The notes under the pieces were generated by a model. That model did no database searches. It had not been told where the DNA came from and worked only from the letters and a program-made list of their open reading frames with translations. Positions 1 through 8,234 of a stretch of 64,000 nt of DNA are shown piece by piece (within the stretch, counting starts at the first letter, position 1; each line of letters begins with the position of its first letter). Made by a program: the position numbers and the translations under genes. Source of the DNA: Ornithinibacillus massiliensis (GTDB taxonomy: Bacteria; Bacillota; Bacilli; Bacillales; Amphibacillaceae); contig NZ_JAGXBY010000002.1 in the NCBI RefSeq assembly GCF_018310345.1, forward strand, positions 744,001 to 808,000. Direction: 5' to 3'.

Positions 1-36
1 ATCAAAACTCCCTGGACAAATTGCTAATTTTGTCAT
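1..36 (-). CDS. coaD: Phosphopantetheine adenylyltransferase, first 12 codons only
   Basis: Reading leftward from an ATG at 36, the 12 codons before the window edge give MTKLAICPGSFD, the start of CoaD with the beginning of its nucleotide-binding PGSFDP motif. CoaD makes dephospho-CoA from 4'-phosphopantetheine and ATP. An AGAGGGG ribosome binding site lies just upstream, and rsmD ends only 17 bases before this start, so the two are probably one transcript, as in other Bacillaceae. The rest of the gene is outside the window. Confidence 0.85.
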   Translation of the reverse strand, partial: MTKLAICPGSFD

Positions 37-53
37 GCCAGCACCCCTCTAAG

Positions 54-608
54 CTAAATTTTTTGATAGATGGTAACTCCAATAGTTCCGCCATAGTGAG
101 TTTGTTTTTTAACCGTTAGACTGGAGTATGTATCTGGTAATTGATCGTGAATATCATGTTCACAGTAAATAATACCATCACTATTTAATAACTGTTCTGA
201 TTCAATTATTTCTAATATTTTTTCGTAACTTACTTTAGTATAAGGAGGATCAAGGAATATTAAATCGAACTTCAGCCTTCTTTTTGCAGATGCTGATAAG
301 GCACGGAATGCATCTGCACGAAATACTTCTACTTGATCATCAAGTTTTAACATGGAGACATTCTCTTTAATAGTCTGAATGGCTTTGGGATGATTATCGA
401 CGAAAATACATGAGTCCATTCCGCGACTTAACGCCTCAATCCCTAACGAACCACTCCCAGCAAATAAATCCAGTGCCTTTCCACCTTGGAAAAATGGGCC
501 AAGCATTTGAAACACCGCCTCTTTTACCTTATCCGTAGTAGGTCTAGTATTTTTACCTGGAACTGCCTTCAATTGTCTTCCTTTATGTATTCCTGCTATT
601 ACTCGCAT
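54..608 (-). CDS. rsmD: 16S rRNA (guanine(966)-N2)-methyltransferase
   Basis: RsmD (YlbH) methylates G966 of 16S rRNA on the small subunit using S-adenosylmethionine. The 184-residue protein shows the SAM-binding loop DLFAGSGSLG near residues 47-56 and the catalytic DPPY motif at about 120-123, typical of N-methyltransferases; length is normal. The ATG at 608 is preferred because AGAGGTG lies six bases before it; the in-frame GTG at 617 is part of that ribosome binding site. It precedes coaD, a conserved pairing. The upstream 330 bases are non-coding and structured. Confidence 0.95.
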   Translation of the reverse strand: MRVIAGIHKGRQLKAVPGKNTRPTTDKVKEAVFQMLGPFFQGGKALDLFAGSGSLGIEALSRGMDSCIFVDNHPKAIQTIKENVSMLKLDDQVEVFRADAFRALSASAKRRLKFDLIFLDPPYTKVSYEKILEIIESEQLLNSDGIIYCEHDIHDQLPDTYSSLTVKKQTHYGGTIGVTIYQKI

Positions 609-639
609 CACATTCACCTCTGTTACTCACTCGTTACAA

Positions 640-900
640 TCCTACCACAAAGGAAAACGATAATAAAACAGAAAAAAACTATTACAAAAAATAAGATTAA
701 CATGTATATATTTTTTACCATTGAACATAATAGCTTAATGGAACAGCTAATGCGTAGCTTGGTTGTTTCAAAACACGGAGAAGACTTACACTTCCCCATA
801 AGTTCTCCTCCGGTTTCTCCTCTCCCTTTGCCTTTTTGTTTTCTGGCAAGAAAACAAAGGGACCTGCAGGATTTATTTCTGCAGGTTTTTTTAATTTATT
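640..900. ncRNA. Structured intergenic RNA candidate between ylbG and rsmD
   Basis: This 330-base gap holds a series of hairpins: AGCTA/TAGCT near 749-763, a GGAGA..ACTTA/TAAGTTCTCC stem around 778-808, a TTTGTTTTC/GAAAACAAA stem near 835-858, and CCTGCAG/CTGCAGG at 863-885 followed by seven T on the plus strand. The last looks like a rightward intrinsic terminator, suggesting a plus-strand small RNA. Alternatively the element belongs to the leftward leader of rsmD (ylbH), where a conserved ylbH leader RNA has been described in Bacillus. The strand is undecided. The open frame crossing the gap has no ribosome binding site and is not taken as a gene. Confidence 0.4.
863..892 (+). terminator. 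Rightward intrinsic terminator
   Basis: CCTGCAG, a 9-base loop, CTGCAGG, then a run of seven T on the plus strand. No plus-strand gene precedes it, so it implies a short rightward transcript inside the gap or an RNA element read on the other strand. Confidence 0.55.
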
Positions 901-927
901 CTCAAAACCCTATCATTATAGAAACCA

Positions 928-957
928 AAAACCTTCGTGAGGTTAATCACGAAGGTT
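928..957 (-). terminator. Terminator after ylbG
   Basis: On the minus strand AACCTTCGTG pairs with CACGAAGGTT across an 8-base loop and is followed by a T-rich stretch. It lies directly after the ylbG stop codon, ending the ylbDEFG transcript and giving rsmD its own promoter. Confidence 0.8.
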
Positions 958-1233
958 CTATATTCCCATTTTATAATCGTATTGTTTTGCTTTATCTGGT
1001 TTAGCGTTTTCATATTCTGTACGAATAAATGGCTTATATGAGCGATCTACCCGTGATACAAAAGGGTATTTTAATAATTTCTTCTCAATTTCTTCTAGAT
1101 TAGATTGATCCACGTACATTACTGCATACTTTAGCTTTTTTGATGTATAAAGAACATTTCCCAATCGTTTGATTTGTTTCATATTTTTGGCATGTTGATA
1201 CCAAACAATAATCCCCTGTCTATTTGTTCTCAT
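958..1233 (-). CDS. ylbG: YlbG family protein (UPF0298)
   Basis: A 91-residue protein of the YlbG family, whose biochemical role is not established. It starts MRTNRQGIIVWYQ, the family's typical amino end, and is one compact soluble domain with no signal or membrane segment. GAGGA precedes the ATG. It is the last gene of a leftward set with ylbF, ylbE and ylbD, and a terminator follows at once. Identification rests on sequence character and on its place between ylbF and rsmD, which matches Bacillus. Confidence 0.85.
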   Translation of the reverse strand: MRTNRQGIIVWYQHAKNMKQIKRLGNVLYTSKKLKYAVMYVDQSNLEEIEKKLLKYPFVSRVDRSYKPFIRTEYENAKPDKAKQYDYKMGI

Positions 1234-1307
1234 GAAAAATCCTCACAATTTCAGGTAGTTTTGAAATAGTTTATCAGAATATAGCTTTTGTTTCAACAAT
1301 ATAACGA

Positions 1308-1748
1308 TTAAGACGCCTTACATCCACAGCCTCCGCCGCTGCCACAACCACATCCACTGTCCGTTAGTGCTGCCCCATCTCTTGGAACCTTTATTTGTTC
1401 ACTAACACTGAATGCAATATACTGACTAATCTCATCTAATAAACTTTGAAAATTTCTCTCAGCAATTTTATATGCTGCTACTTTATCATTTAAGTCCATA
1501 GCACGTTTTTTAGTGCGGACAAGTTTCATAATTTCAGAGTAATCTGGATGATATCTACCAAATCTCTGGACGTCTTCATATTGATCCTTAACAGCAGTAA
1601 ACTCCTTAATAAGCTGTTGGGCTTCGGAATCATTTACTAAAGCATGTTTAGCTTCTGCATATGCTTCATAAACCTCAGAGTCCAAAACCATCCTCCCTAG
1701 CATTTCAGAGCGGTCTAAAATATCGACATATTCTAAGGTAGCTATCAT
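1308..1748 (-). CDS. ylbF: YlbF/RicF-type regulator with cysteine-rich tail
   Basis: A 146-residue helical protein of the YlbF/YmcA family. In B. subtilis YlbF (RicF) forms the Y-complex with YmcA and YaaT, which carries iron-sulfur clusters and affects RNase Y-dependent mRNA processing, sporulation, competence and biofilm formation. Residues 1-130 are the helical domain; the end is an unusual Gly/Cys run with five cysteines (GCGCGSGGGCGC, about 132-143), fitting cluster ligation. GGAGGTG lies ahead of the ATG. Partners YmcA and YaaT are not in this window. The cluster role here is inferred from the family. Confidence 0.88.
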   Translation of the reverse strand: MIATLEYVDILDRSEMLGRMVLDSEVYEAYAEAKHALVNDSEAQQLIKEFTAVKDQYEDVQRFGRYHPDYSEIMKLVRTKKRAMDLNDKVAAYKIAERNFQSLLDEISQYIAFSVSEQIKVPRDGAALTDSGCGCGSGGGCGCKAS

Positions 1749-1804
1749 ATTAAATTCACCTCCACCAATAGTTTATCACTTTTATGGTGAAAATGTAAAA
1801 ACAA

Positions 1805-2038
1805 TTAATCTTTCATCATTTCCGCAAATTGTAATAGCATACCCACCATTTGAACATTTTGGTTGACCTTTTCCAGCTTTTGAGAGAAGGTTTTACCATA
1901 AAATCGTTTCGCTTCAATTTCTATTTCAGCTATTTTATTCGGATCTCTCGATAGAAATCGATACCATTCTGGGTTGTAACGGATAAAATGAACTAAATCA
2001 GGTCTAGTTAGTAAATAGTCATGTAATGTTTTATTCAT
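1805..2038 (-). CDS. ylbE: YlbE-like protein
   Basis: A 77-residue protein of the YlbE family, function unknown. The sequence MNKTLHDYLLTRPDLVHFIR is typical of the family start, so the ATG at 2038 is preferred over the in-frame GTG at 2047, which lies too close to the AGGGA motif. The reading frame follows ylbD with almost no gap, pointing to translational coupling. It is soluble, charged and probably helical, with no catalytic motif visible. Confidence 0.8.
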   Translation of the reverse strand: MNKTLHDYLLTRPDLVHFIRYNPEWYRFLSRDPNKIAEIEIEAKRFYGKTFSQKLEKVNQNVQMVGMLLQFAEMMKD

Positions 2039-2046
2039 CGTAATCA

Positions 2047-2445
2047 CTAATCCCTAAACCAACCAAAAGGATTATGTTCCTGTGGTTTTGGTCCTTTTTT
2101 AGATCCTTGATATTGATCAATCAACTCTTGAATGGTAGCAATTGTTCCACTTAACTGGGATACCTGCTTTTGTACTTTATCGATATCCATCTTCTCAGCA
2201 TATTTTAATAGCTGACTAAATAGTTCAGCCTTACTCTCGGTTCCATTCTTATCACTATTAACTTTATTTGATGATTCATCTCTAAACTTATCCCAATATT
2301 CATCCTCTTCACCTAGTAGAATCCATTTTTCATAGTATTCTTGCCATGACCTTCCAGTTCTTCTAATTTCCTTCCTCAGCTTCGGATGTTGATTAATAAA
2401 TTCTCGGAAGCGTTGGACAGTTGGATTTAAATTATTCGTACTCAA
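2047..2445 (-). CDS. ylbD: YlbD-like spore coat-associated protein
   Basis: A 132-residue hydrophilic protein of the YlbD family, annotated in Bacillus as a putative spore coat protein. The amino half carries the family pattern FINQHPKLRKEIRRTGRSWQ followed by an aromatic, acidic stretch; the middle is Ser/Asn/Lys rich and the end is a helix with a Gly/Pro tail. It is the first gene of the ylbDEFG set. Its ATG follows a GGGGTGA motif. The spore coat role comes from the family; no sporulation promoter was identified here. Confidence 0.8.
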   Translation of the reverse strand: MSTNNLNPTVQRFREFINQHPKLRKEIRRTGRSWQEYYEKWILLGEEDEYWDKFRDESSNKVNSDKNGTESKAELFSQLLKYAEKMDIDKVQKQVSQLSGTIATIQELIDQYQGSKKGPKPQEHNPFGWFRD

Positions 2446-2607
2446 ATCATCTCACCCCTTTAGCTTTACACTTAGGCAACAATCGACATACTATAATTTA
2501 TGCTTTAACCATTGTTCTGTGCATTTCACCTAATACAAGGAACTGAAAATAGAAATTTAACCATTCTTCTCACATGCAACCTCTCCCCCATTCCATCAAG
2601 GGATATA

Positions 2608-2663
2608 GAAAAACCCGAACGATTTCGCATTATCATGGTAGAATTACGAATAATAGTTCGGGT
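2608..2663 (-). terminator. Terminator after ylbC
   Basis: On the minus strand ACCCGAAC (2656-2663) pairs with GTTCGGGT (2613-2620) around a 35-base loop that can fold on itself (TTCG/CGAA), followed by five T. It lies 30 bases after the ylbC stop and fits a leftward terminator. The remaining gap to ylbD shows nothing else. Confidence 0.7.
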
Positions 2664-2694
2664 CATTAATGAAATGTTCTTTTATATGCTACTA

Positions 2695-3768
2695 CTAGTT
2701 ATAAGGTTTCGTTAAATAGTTTTGTGTATAATATAGCCTATACACACCTACTCCTAAATGGGTGTATTCATCATTCAAAAGAGCGTCCCGGTGACCTTCA
2801 CTATTTAACCAACCTTCAACCGCTGCAGGAGCATCGACATATTGGGCGGCAATATTTTCACCTGCTGCAGTGTAATAGACATCTCTTCCTTCTAATCTTT
2901 CTTTTAAGCCATTCCCATTTTGACTATAATGGGAGAAGTAATTATTTTCTGCCATATCCTTACTATGTAAGAAGGCAACCTCGCTAACCCTATCCTCCCA
3001 TTCTAACGCATTCTTTTTAAAGTTGTGTCGGATCACATTCGTAATATCAAAAATTTGTTGTTCCATTCCACGCTCAACTTCTTCCCATTTAGCATCCGTC
3101 AGATTAGGAAGATTAGGTATTTTTCCTCTATAGCGTAATCCATATGGTCGTTGTATAAGTAGTACGTCACCAGTCATAATGCGGACAGAAGAAAGCTGAT
3201 CAGAAAAGGTATCAAAATATACTTGTAAAAAGAGATCATCTGATAGCTTTACTAAGGGACGCATTTGAACATCTTCGTCGTCTAACAAAAATGTATAAGA
3301 AGTTATTCCTTTTTTATACGTCACTTCATTTTTAAATTCTAACTCTTGATGAACACTTTCATAACTGTCACCAATTGCTAATGGTGAAATGGAAATATCA
3401 CCGCCAGTAGCATAAATCGTATGAATTTCCTCCCCTATAACACCGAATTGAATATATTGTGTTTCATTATTCGTATACACCCACCAAGTATATCCATAAG
3501 AACTTAGATCCTTGCGCTTCGGTTCCCCTAACGCTTGAATTAACTCATCCGTACTCCTTCCAATCCAATGAAATAGTTCCCCCTCATATTTCCCTTTGGC
3601 AATTATATTATTGGGAACCGACTTCTCCTTTACATTCTCCTTCTTCACGATTAATGTATGATTAAGACTATCAATTGCTTCACGTGATTCTATTTGATTC
3701 TTTTCTAAAATAAAAAATGTAATAATGACTATCATAATTAAGCCTACAACGCCTTTTATCCATCGCAT
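2695..3768 (-). CDS. ylbC: CAP-domain protein, membrane anchored or secreted
   Basis: A 357-residue protein with a single hydrophobic segment near residues 5-21 (signal anchor), an amino domain of the kind that accompanies bacterial CAP proteins (about 55-195), and a carboxy CAP/SCP domain (about 240-350). CAP landmarks are visible: NVIRHNFKKNALEW, a KDMAENNYFSH helix, and AGENIA followed by the SEGHRDALL motif. Bacterial CAP proteins are extracellular and mostly of unknown role; some take part in sporulation or wall functions. It is transcribed alone with its own terminator, next to ylbD as in Bacillus. Confidence 0.85.
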   Translation of the reverse strand: MRWIKGVVGLIMIVIITFFILEKNQIESREAIDSLNHTLIVKKENVKEKSVPNNIIAKGKYEGELFHWIGRSTDELIQALGEPKRKDLSSYGYTWWVYTNNETQYIQFGVIGEEIHTIYATGGDISISPLAIGDSYESVHQELEFKNEVTYKKGITSYTFLLDDEDVQMRPLVKLSDDLFLQVYFDTFSDQLSSVRIMTGDVLLIQRPYGLRYRGKIPNLPNLTDAKWEEVERGMEQQIFDITNVIRHNFKKNALEWEDRVSEVAFLHSKDMAENNYFSHYSQNGNGLKERLEGRDVYYTAAGENIAAQYVDAPAAVEGWLNSEGHRDALLNDEYTHLGVGVYRLYYTQNYLTKPYN

Positions 3769-3967
3769 TTCGTCTAGCTCCCTCTACTAAATAGTATAGT
3801 AAACTATATGTTTTACTATATTAAAACATGCTATAAAATTATTAAATACTATATACGAAATTAATTCATTTGTAGTTAAAAACAGAAATATACGAACATT
3901 GGATTAGTCAAATCGTTACAATTATATGACAGTTCTAATTTCTCGAAGATGAAAAACCCCATTTTCA

Positions 3968-3996
3968 TTGCAACTTCATTGAAATAATACTATTAT
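3968..3996 (+). promoter_or_regulatory. Probable sigma-A promoter for the YugN-like gene
   Basis: TTGCAA, 17 bases, TATTAT, placed 34 bases upstream of the ATG at 4030. It matches the vegetative consensus at spacing and most positions. A small ATGAAAA/TTTTCAT hairpin overlaps its upstream edge. Confidence 0.5.
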
Positions 3997-4029
3997 TAAG
4001 GTAGTGAGCAAAAATGTGAGGTGTAGAAA

Positions 4030-4398
4030 ATGAAATTAGAAAATATTGGAATTGAAGATACTATAATGGAAATAAAACCATTAGATAGGATCATGGGAAA
4101 TAATGCCTTTATCCGTGCTGGACAGTGGGATTATGAACGAGTTACATATGATTATAAAATCGGTTCCAATGAGAAAAACATTACATATTATATCCGTGTT
4201 CAAGGTTACGCAATTGAAGGTGATGTTGACCGTGGTGATGCCGTCATTAAGTTATTAAGTCCATTACTTGGTAAGCATTATTATCCACATGGCGTGGAAT
4301 ATGGTGAAGAAGAAAACTTCCCAGAAAATCTGGTAGAAAGAGCAACCAAGATTCTGCAAAAAGTTAGTGAAGAGCTTAAAGAACTTAACGTTGAGTAA
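4030..4398 (+). CDS. YugN-like family protein
   Basis: A 122-residue soluble protein resembling the YugN-like family of Bacillaceae, function unknown. The pattern is NNAFIRAGQWDYERVTYDYK in the first half, an alternating beta/acidic centre, and a helical end (RATKILQKVSEELKEL). GAGGTG lies eight bases before the ATG. In Bacillus a gene of similar kind (ylbA) lies in this neighbourhood, but I cannot confirm orthology. It is a single-gene unit with a strong terminator. Confidence 0.65.
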   Translation: MKLENIGIEDTIMEIKPLDRIMGNNAFIRAGQWDYERVTYDYKIGSNEKNITYYIRVQGYAIEGDVDRGDAVIKLLSPLLGKHYYPHGVEYGEEENFPENLVERATKILQKVSEELKELNVE

Positions 4399-4410
4399 TG
4401 AACAAATTGG

Positions 4411-4447
4411 CCAACTACTCTCACGGCGGGAGTAGTTGGTTTTTTTG
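4411..4447 (+). terminator. Terminator after the YugN-like gene
   Basis: CCAACTACTC pairs with GAGTAGTTGG across a 9-base loop, followed by eight T with one interruption. A strong rightward intrinsic terminator. Confidence 0.92.
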
Positions 4448-4550
4448 TCTATCTGTTTCACGAGTTATTCCTATCCAGATGGATGATTTCGTGCTATATT
4501 TTTTATAGGTACATTATAGAATTTTCCAACACCCGAAAGGAGATACCCTT

Positions 4551-5594
4551 TTGTTTCGAAAAATCATCTTATTCATCAACATATTGTTATTATTAGTGGT
4601 TGGATATTTCGTATTGTCTATCTCTATTCCTTTAATTATTGCACTAATAACAGCACTTTCATTAAACCCTGTAGTGAATTTCATTCAAAACCGAACGAGA
4701 ATTAACAGGAAATTTTCGGTACTAATTGTATTTCTATTGTTTCTTGTGGTAGTTGGATTTGCAGGAGGCTTTATTGTCACAAAAGCTGTAGGTCAAGCAA
4801 TTAACTTTGTAGAAGACGTCCCATCCCATATCAATAAGATTAACCAAGTATATGGAGAATGGCAAAATCGAATAACTGAATATGGTAATGATTTGCCTTC
4901 TGAGTTTGTTGAATCTGTAACAGATAGTTTTGATACATATGTTACACAGCTAAACACAACACTTAGAGAAAAGGTAACCATCAATAAAATTGCTAGTATC
5001 TTCGCTCAGGTTCCGCAATATATTGTAAGTATTCTAGTATATCTGATAGCCTTGTTCCTCTTTATGCTAGAACTACCAATATTAAAAGATAAAACATTTA
5101 ATTTATTTACAAAAGAAACTGCTGAAAAAGTTTCCTTTATGAACAATCGAATTAAAAATGTTATTGTTGGCTTCTTTAAAGCTCAATTTTTAGTTAGTTT
5201 AATTATCTTTGCGGTTTCGCTAATTGGATTATTTATTATCGCTCCAGAAGTTGCTTTGATAATGGCGCTTATCATATGGCTAGTTGATTTAGTTCCGATT
5301 ATTGGTTCAATCATTATTCTTGGACCATGGGCTATCATTATGTTTATGGCTGGAGATATACAAATGGGAGTAGAACTGTCCATTCTTGCTATCATTCTGC
5401 TTGCCATAAGGAGAACGGTTGAACCTAAAGTGATGGGAAAACATATGGGATTGTCACCACTCGCAACACTAATTTCGATGTTCCTAGGATTAAAGATATT
5501 TGGTATATTAGGATTTATCATTGGGCCATTAATCCTAATCATTTACATTTCAGCTAGGGAAGCTGGAATCCTGAAGCTTAACATTAAATTTTAA
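4551..5594 (+). CDS. AI-2E family (YtvI-like) membrane permease
   Basis: A 347-residue integral membrane protein of the AI-2E transporter superfamily (YtvI/YrrI/YueF relatives). Two hydrophobic segments at about 5-35 and 57-80 are followed by a soluble coil (about 85-155), then a membrane half with several segments and the conserved end pattern EPKVMGKHMGLSPLATLISMF. Members move ions or small organic molecules, and some are sporulation proteins; the substrate here cannot be told. The start is TTG at 4551, supported by AAAGGAG eight bases upstream. A hairpin with T run follows. Confidence 0.85.
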   Translation: MFRKIILFINILLLLVVGYFVLSISIPLIIALITALSLNPVVNFIQNRTRINRKFSVLIVFLLFLVVVGFAGGFIVTKAVGQAINFVEDVPSHINKINQVYGEWQNRITEYGNDLPSEFVESVTDSFDTYVTQLNTTLREKVTINKIASIFAQVPQYIVSILVYLIALFLFMLELPILKDKTFNLFTKETAEKVSFMNNRIKNVIVGFFKAQFLVSLIIFAVSLIGLFIIAPEVALIMALIIWLVDLVPIIGSIIILGPWAIIMFMAGDIQMGVELSILAIILLAIRRTVEPKVMGKHMGLSPLATLISMFLGLKIFGILGFIIGPLILIIYISAREAGILKLNIKF

Positions 5595-5600
5595 ATCATA

Positions 5601-5644
5601 AAAAATAACGCATTTGCTTGAAAAAAGCAAATGCGTTATTTTTA
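5601..5644. terminator. Bidirectional terminator between permease and CtaM-like gene
   Basis: AAATAACGCATTTGCTT pairs with AAGCAAATGCGTTATTT over a 5-base loop, with A's on one side and T's on the other, so it can stop transcription from both converging genes. Confidence 0.9.
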
Positions 5645-5666
5645 TACCATCTAATTAAAAAGTTTA

Positions 5667-6122
5667 TTAAGTGCCAAATATTGCCTTTAATAAGCTTGTT
5701 GTATGTCCACCATGATAAAGAACATATAATAAGAAGTATACGACAATACCAGTACTCGCAGATCCGAACCAGATAATGGAAGTAATCGGACCAATTTTTC
5801 TGTGCTTTCCGATTTTACGCTTGAATGCTAAGTATAGCGTTACAAGCCCAAAAACCGCACCTGTTGTAGCTAATGTTATATGGAAAACTAAAAATATCGT
5901 GTAGTAGATTTTCAATTCATCTGGACCACCGAAACTCGTGTTTCCAATAAAAACAGTTCGAGACATATAAATAATAAAGAACAATAACGCACTGATTGCC
6001 GCTGCAATCATCGTCTTCTTATGTGCTTTAGGTCGATTCGTCGCAATCAAACGCCATCCAATTGCAACTAATACTGCACTTAAAAATATAAAGAAAGTAC
6101 TTATAGTAGGTAAAATTTCCAT
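5667..6122 (-). CDS. DUF420 / CtaM-like cytochrome oxidase assembly protein
   Basis: A 151-residue protein with four or five hydrophobic segments, of the DUF420 type (B. subtilis YozB). The Staphylococcus aureus relative CtaM is needed for cytochrome aa3 oxidase activity. Conserved histidines appear in VFHITLATTGAVFGL and in the carboxy YHGGHTT. GGAGAGGG precedes the ATG. It follows ctaG by 56 bases in the same direction, which supports an oxidase assembly role, although in B. subtilis the gene lies elsewhere. The role is inferred from family and neighbours. Confidence 0.78.
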   Translation of the reverse strand: MEILPTISTFFIFLSAVLVAIGWRLIATNRPKAHKKTMIAAAISALLFFIIYMSRTVFIGNTSFGGPDELKIYYTIFLVFHITLATTGAVFGLVTLYLAFKRKIGKHRKIGPITSIIWFGSASTGIVVYFLLYVLYHGGHTTSLLKAIFGT

Positions 6123-6178
6123 AATCTTATCCCTCTCCTAAATCAGAAAGAAGTGAAATGCTTCTCCCCTTCCATTAT

Positions 6179-7093
6179 TTATTCTGTTGTATTAGCAACC
6201 GTATTCGGTAATGGGTCTACCTTTAAGGTTTCCGGGCTAAACCAAGCATAAAATACTTTAGCTAAAATGACACCATAAATAATTTCTTGCATTATTTTCA
6301 TAATAATACCACCAAGCTGCTGATCTTCTAACGTAGACATCGATGAGAACATTTCTGGCCCAGTGATTTGAGAAGTAGTAGTTAGTCCACTTAGAACGTC
6401 ACCTGGTACACATAGTGCCATAGCTTGAATCCAAGCACCACTCGAACTATATGCTGCATATAACGGTACATCTGCGAAAATAATCAATATACAGGCTGGT
6501 GTTATCAATACACTATTACCAAATATATAGAAAATCTTCCCTAACGGATGTTTAATTTGCCATTCTTTAATAGGCGACATAATTGGGAACCATACTAAAA
6601 ATCCAAATAATAAAAGCAAAATATGGAATGAAGTATGTATAGCCGGTGAAGATTTCGTCATATCAAAAATAGCTGGCAAATGGTAAATAGAAAATAACGT
6701 ATTAAACAATAAAATTGAAATTAACGGAAACGTAAGTACTTTCATCACAGGTTTAATAACTGGTTTAAAAAGCACACCCTTCCAAATCCAAGCCGGGATC
6801 CCCTTTATCATAAGAATTGGAAATACAATTAAATAAATTGCCATTTGCATCATATGAGCTGTAAGGGTAATATGACTTAACAAGTCTATTGGAGATCCCT
6901 TAACAATATAAAGTAATACTAGTCCGATATAGAAAAAAATCTTTTGTTTCGTTGTTGGGCCTTCAACGGAGCCAAACTTATGGCGCAGTGGCCCAGTAAT
7001 CAAGTAATATGTAATTCCTAAACCCAAAACAAATAAAAAGAAATATGGACTCCATAAAGCACGAAATCCAAAAAGTTGTAAATTAACCAACAT
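6179..7093 (-). CDS. ctaG: Cytochrome c oxidase assembly factor CtaG
   Basis: CtaG is an integral membrane protein needed for formation of active caa3 oxidase, probably by helping copper delivery. The 304-residue protein has about seven membrane segments and the family's HITLTAHMMQMAIYL region with two histidines near residue 80, plus SIYHLPAIFD and HTSFHILLLLFG. The ATG at 7093 is chosen because GGAG lies eight bases upstream; an earlier GTG overlaps that site. ctaG is separated from ctaF by a terminator, so it is likely read from its own promoter together with the CtaM-like gene. Confidence 0.93.
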   Translation of the reverse strand: MLVNLQLFGFRALWSPYFFLFVLGLGITYYLITGPLRHKFGSVEGPTTKQKIFFYIGLVLLYIVKGSPIDLLSHITLTAHMMQMAIYLIVFPILMIKGIPAWIWKGVLFKPVIKPVMKVLTFPLISILLFNTLFSIYHLPAIFDMTKSSPAIHTSFHILLLLFGFLVWFPIMSPIKEWQIKHPLGKIFYIFGNSVLITPACILIIFADVPLYAAYSSSGAWIQAMALCVPGDVLSGLTTTSQITGPEMFSSMSTLEDQQLGGIIMKIMQEIIYGVILAKVFYAWFSPETLKVDPLPNTVANTTE

Positions 7094-7248
7094 ATCATTC
7101 ACTCCATAGTTATCCTATTATCTAAGTTCCATTATAACCTATAAATATACGGTAAACACTGGTAAACTGTGACAACTTTTTAAAGACTAGTTAGATACTA
7201 GAAGAACAATTATGAATATCCTCATTGCATTCTTCATTTCATATCCAA

Positions 7249-7284
7249 AAAATTAGGACCAGGGAAAACAATTCCCTGATCCTT
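7249..7284 (-). terminator. Terminator after ctaF
   Basis: On the minus strand AGGATCAGGGAA pairs with TTCCCTGGTCCT over a 5-base loop, followed by a T-rich stretch. It ends the ctaCDEF message and separates it from ctaG. Confidence 0.85.
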
Positions 7285-7291
7285 ATTTAGA

Positions 7292-7606
7292 TTACCACCA
7301 TATTACTAAGCTAAGTGCAGCTACGGTTAATACTGCCGCCCATACTCCACCGTAAATCATAATAGCGACCATATCATGCCCTTTATCCTTCATATGCATA
7401 AAGTAGTAGAATTGGAATGCTACTTGTACTACAGCAAGAATTAGTAATAATGGAATCGCGAGCATCTTACTCATTATGCCTGAACCAACAATGACAAAAG
7501 CAATAATAGTAAAGATTATCATTGTAGCAAAGGTAATCAGCTGCTTTTTCATTTCCTCTTTATTTTGTTGTTTGTGAAATTCATTGGTTTTGGTGTTATT
7601 TGCCAT
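7292..7606 (-). CDS. ctaF: Cytochrome c oxidase subunit IV (CtaF)
   Basis: The small subunit IV of the caa3 oxidase, 104 residues with three membrane segments (about 24-42, 50-68 and 80-102) after a charged start. The central VAFQFYYFMHMKDKGHD segment is typical of bacterial subunit IV. It starts three bases after the ctaE stop and ends the ctaCDEF operon just before a terminator. The subunit is thought to stabilise the complex rather than to carry cofactors. Confidence 0.93.
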   Translation of the reverse strand: MANNTKTNEFHKQQNKEEMKKQLITFATMIIFTIIAFVIVGSGIMSKMLAIPLLLILAVVQVAFQFYYFMHMKDKGHDMVAIMIYGGVWAAVLTVAALSLVIWW

Positions 7607-7609
7607 CAG

Positions 7610-8233
7610 TTACCCCACCTTCCCCATTAGGTATACCACTGTAAAGATGAATACCCATACAACGTCAATAAAGTGCCAATATAAACTAAATGTATTGAAT
7701 TTTGGTGCATTGTAAAGATTTAATCCACGCTTTGCGTTTCGAATCATAAGAGCAGCTAACCAACAAAGACCAAAAAGTACGTGTCCACCGTGGAAGCCTA
7801 CTAATGTATAGAACGCAGATCCAAAAGCAGAAGAACGGAATGTAAATTCGTACTCATGAATATAGTGATAGAACTCGTAAATCTCACATGCAAGGAAAGC
7901 TAGACCAAGTAAACCGGTAATTCCAAGCCAAAGCTGCATTTTTGCGAAATTATTATTCTTCATATGATACATGGCATATACACTAGTTAAAGAACTAGTT
8001 AATAATAGCATGGTCATAAAGAATACTAATTCGAGTCCAAATAAATCCTCAGAACTAGGTCCACCAGCAGTCGAATTCTTCAATGCAAGGTATGTTCCGA
8101 AAAGGCTAGCAAATAATACTGTTTCTCCGCCAAGGAAAAACCATAATCCTAAAAACTTATTTTTCCCTTCAAGTGTTGCTTTTTCGGGATGATGTGGCAT
8201 TGTTTCTGGATTTAAGGTATGATCATTAGCCAT
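7610..8233 (-). CDS. ctaE: Cytochrome c oxidase subunit III (CtaE)
   Basis: Subunit III of the caa3 oxidase, 207 residues with five membrane segments as in Gram-positive CtaE. Family motifs are FHGGHVLFGL near residue 150 and YWHFIDVVWVFIFTVVYL at the end. The start at 8233 (MANDHTLNPET) is set by AAGGAGG nine bases upstream; an earlier in-frame start would run into ctaD. It begins one base after the ctaD stop, so the two are translationally coupled. Confidence 0.96.
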   Translation of the reverse strand: MANDHTLNPETMPHHPEKATLEGKNKFLGLWFFLGGETVLFASLFGTYLALKNSTAGGPSSEDLFGLELVFFMTMLLLTSSLTSVYAMYHMKNNNFAKMQLWLGITGLLGLAFLACEIYEFYHYIHEYEFTFRSSAFGSAFYTLVGFHGGHVLFGLCWLAALMIRNAKRGLNLYNAPKFNTFSLYWHFIDVVWVFIFTVVYLMGKVG

Positions 8234-8234
8234 A

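Noticed and set aside
486..1004. 172-codon plus-strand frame over rsmD's start and the gap before ylbG
   Set aside because: It runs antisense into rsmD and across hairpins and terminators, has no ribosome binding site, and its composition is not protein-like.
2512..2987. Two plus-strand frames near ylbC
   Set aside because: The first covers the ylbC terminator; the second is antisense to the CAP domain. Neither has a ribosome binding site.
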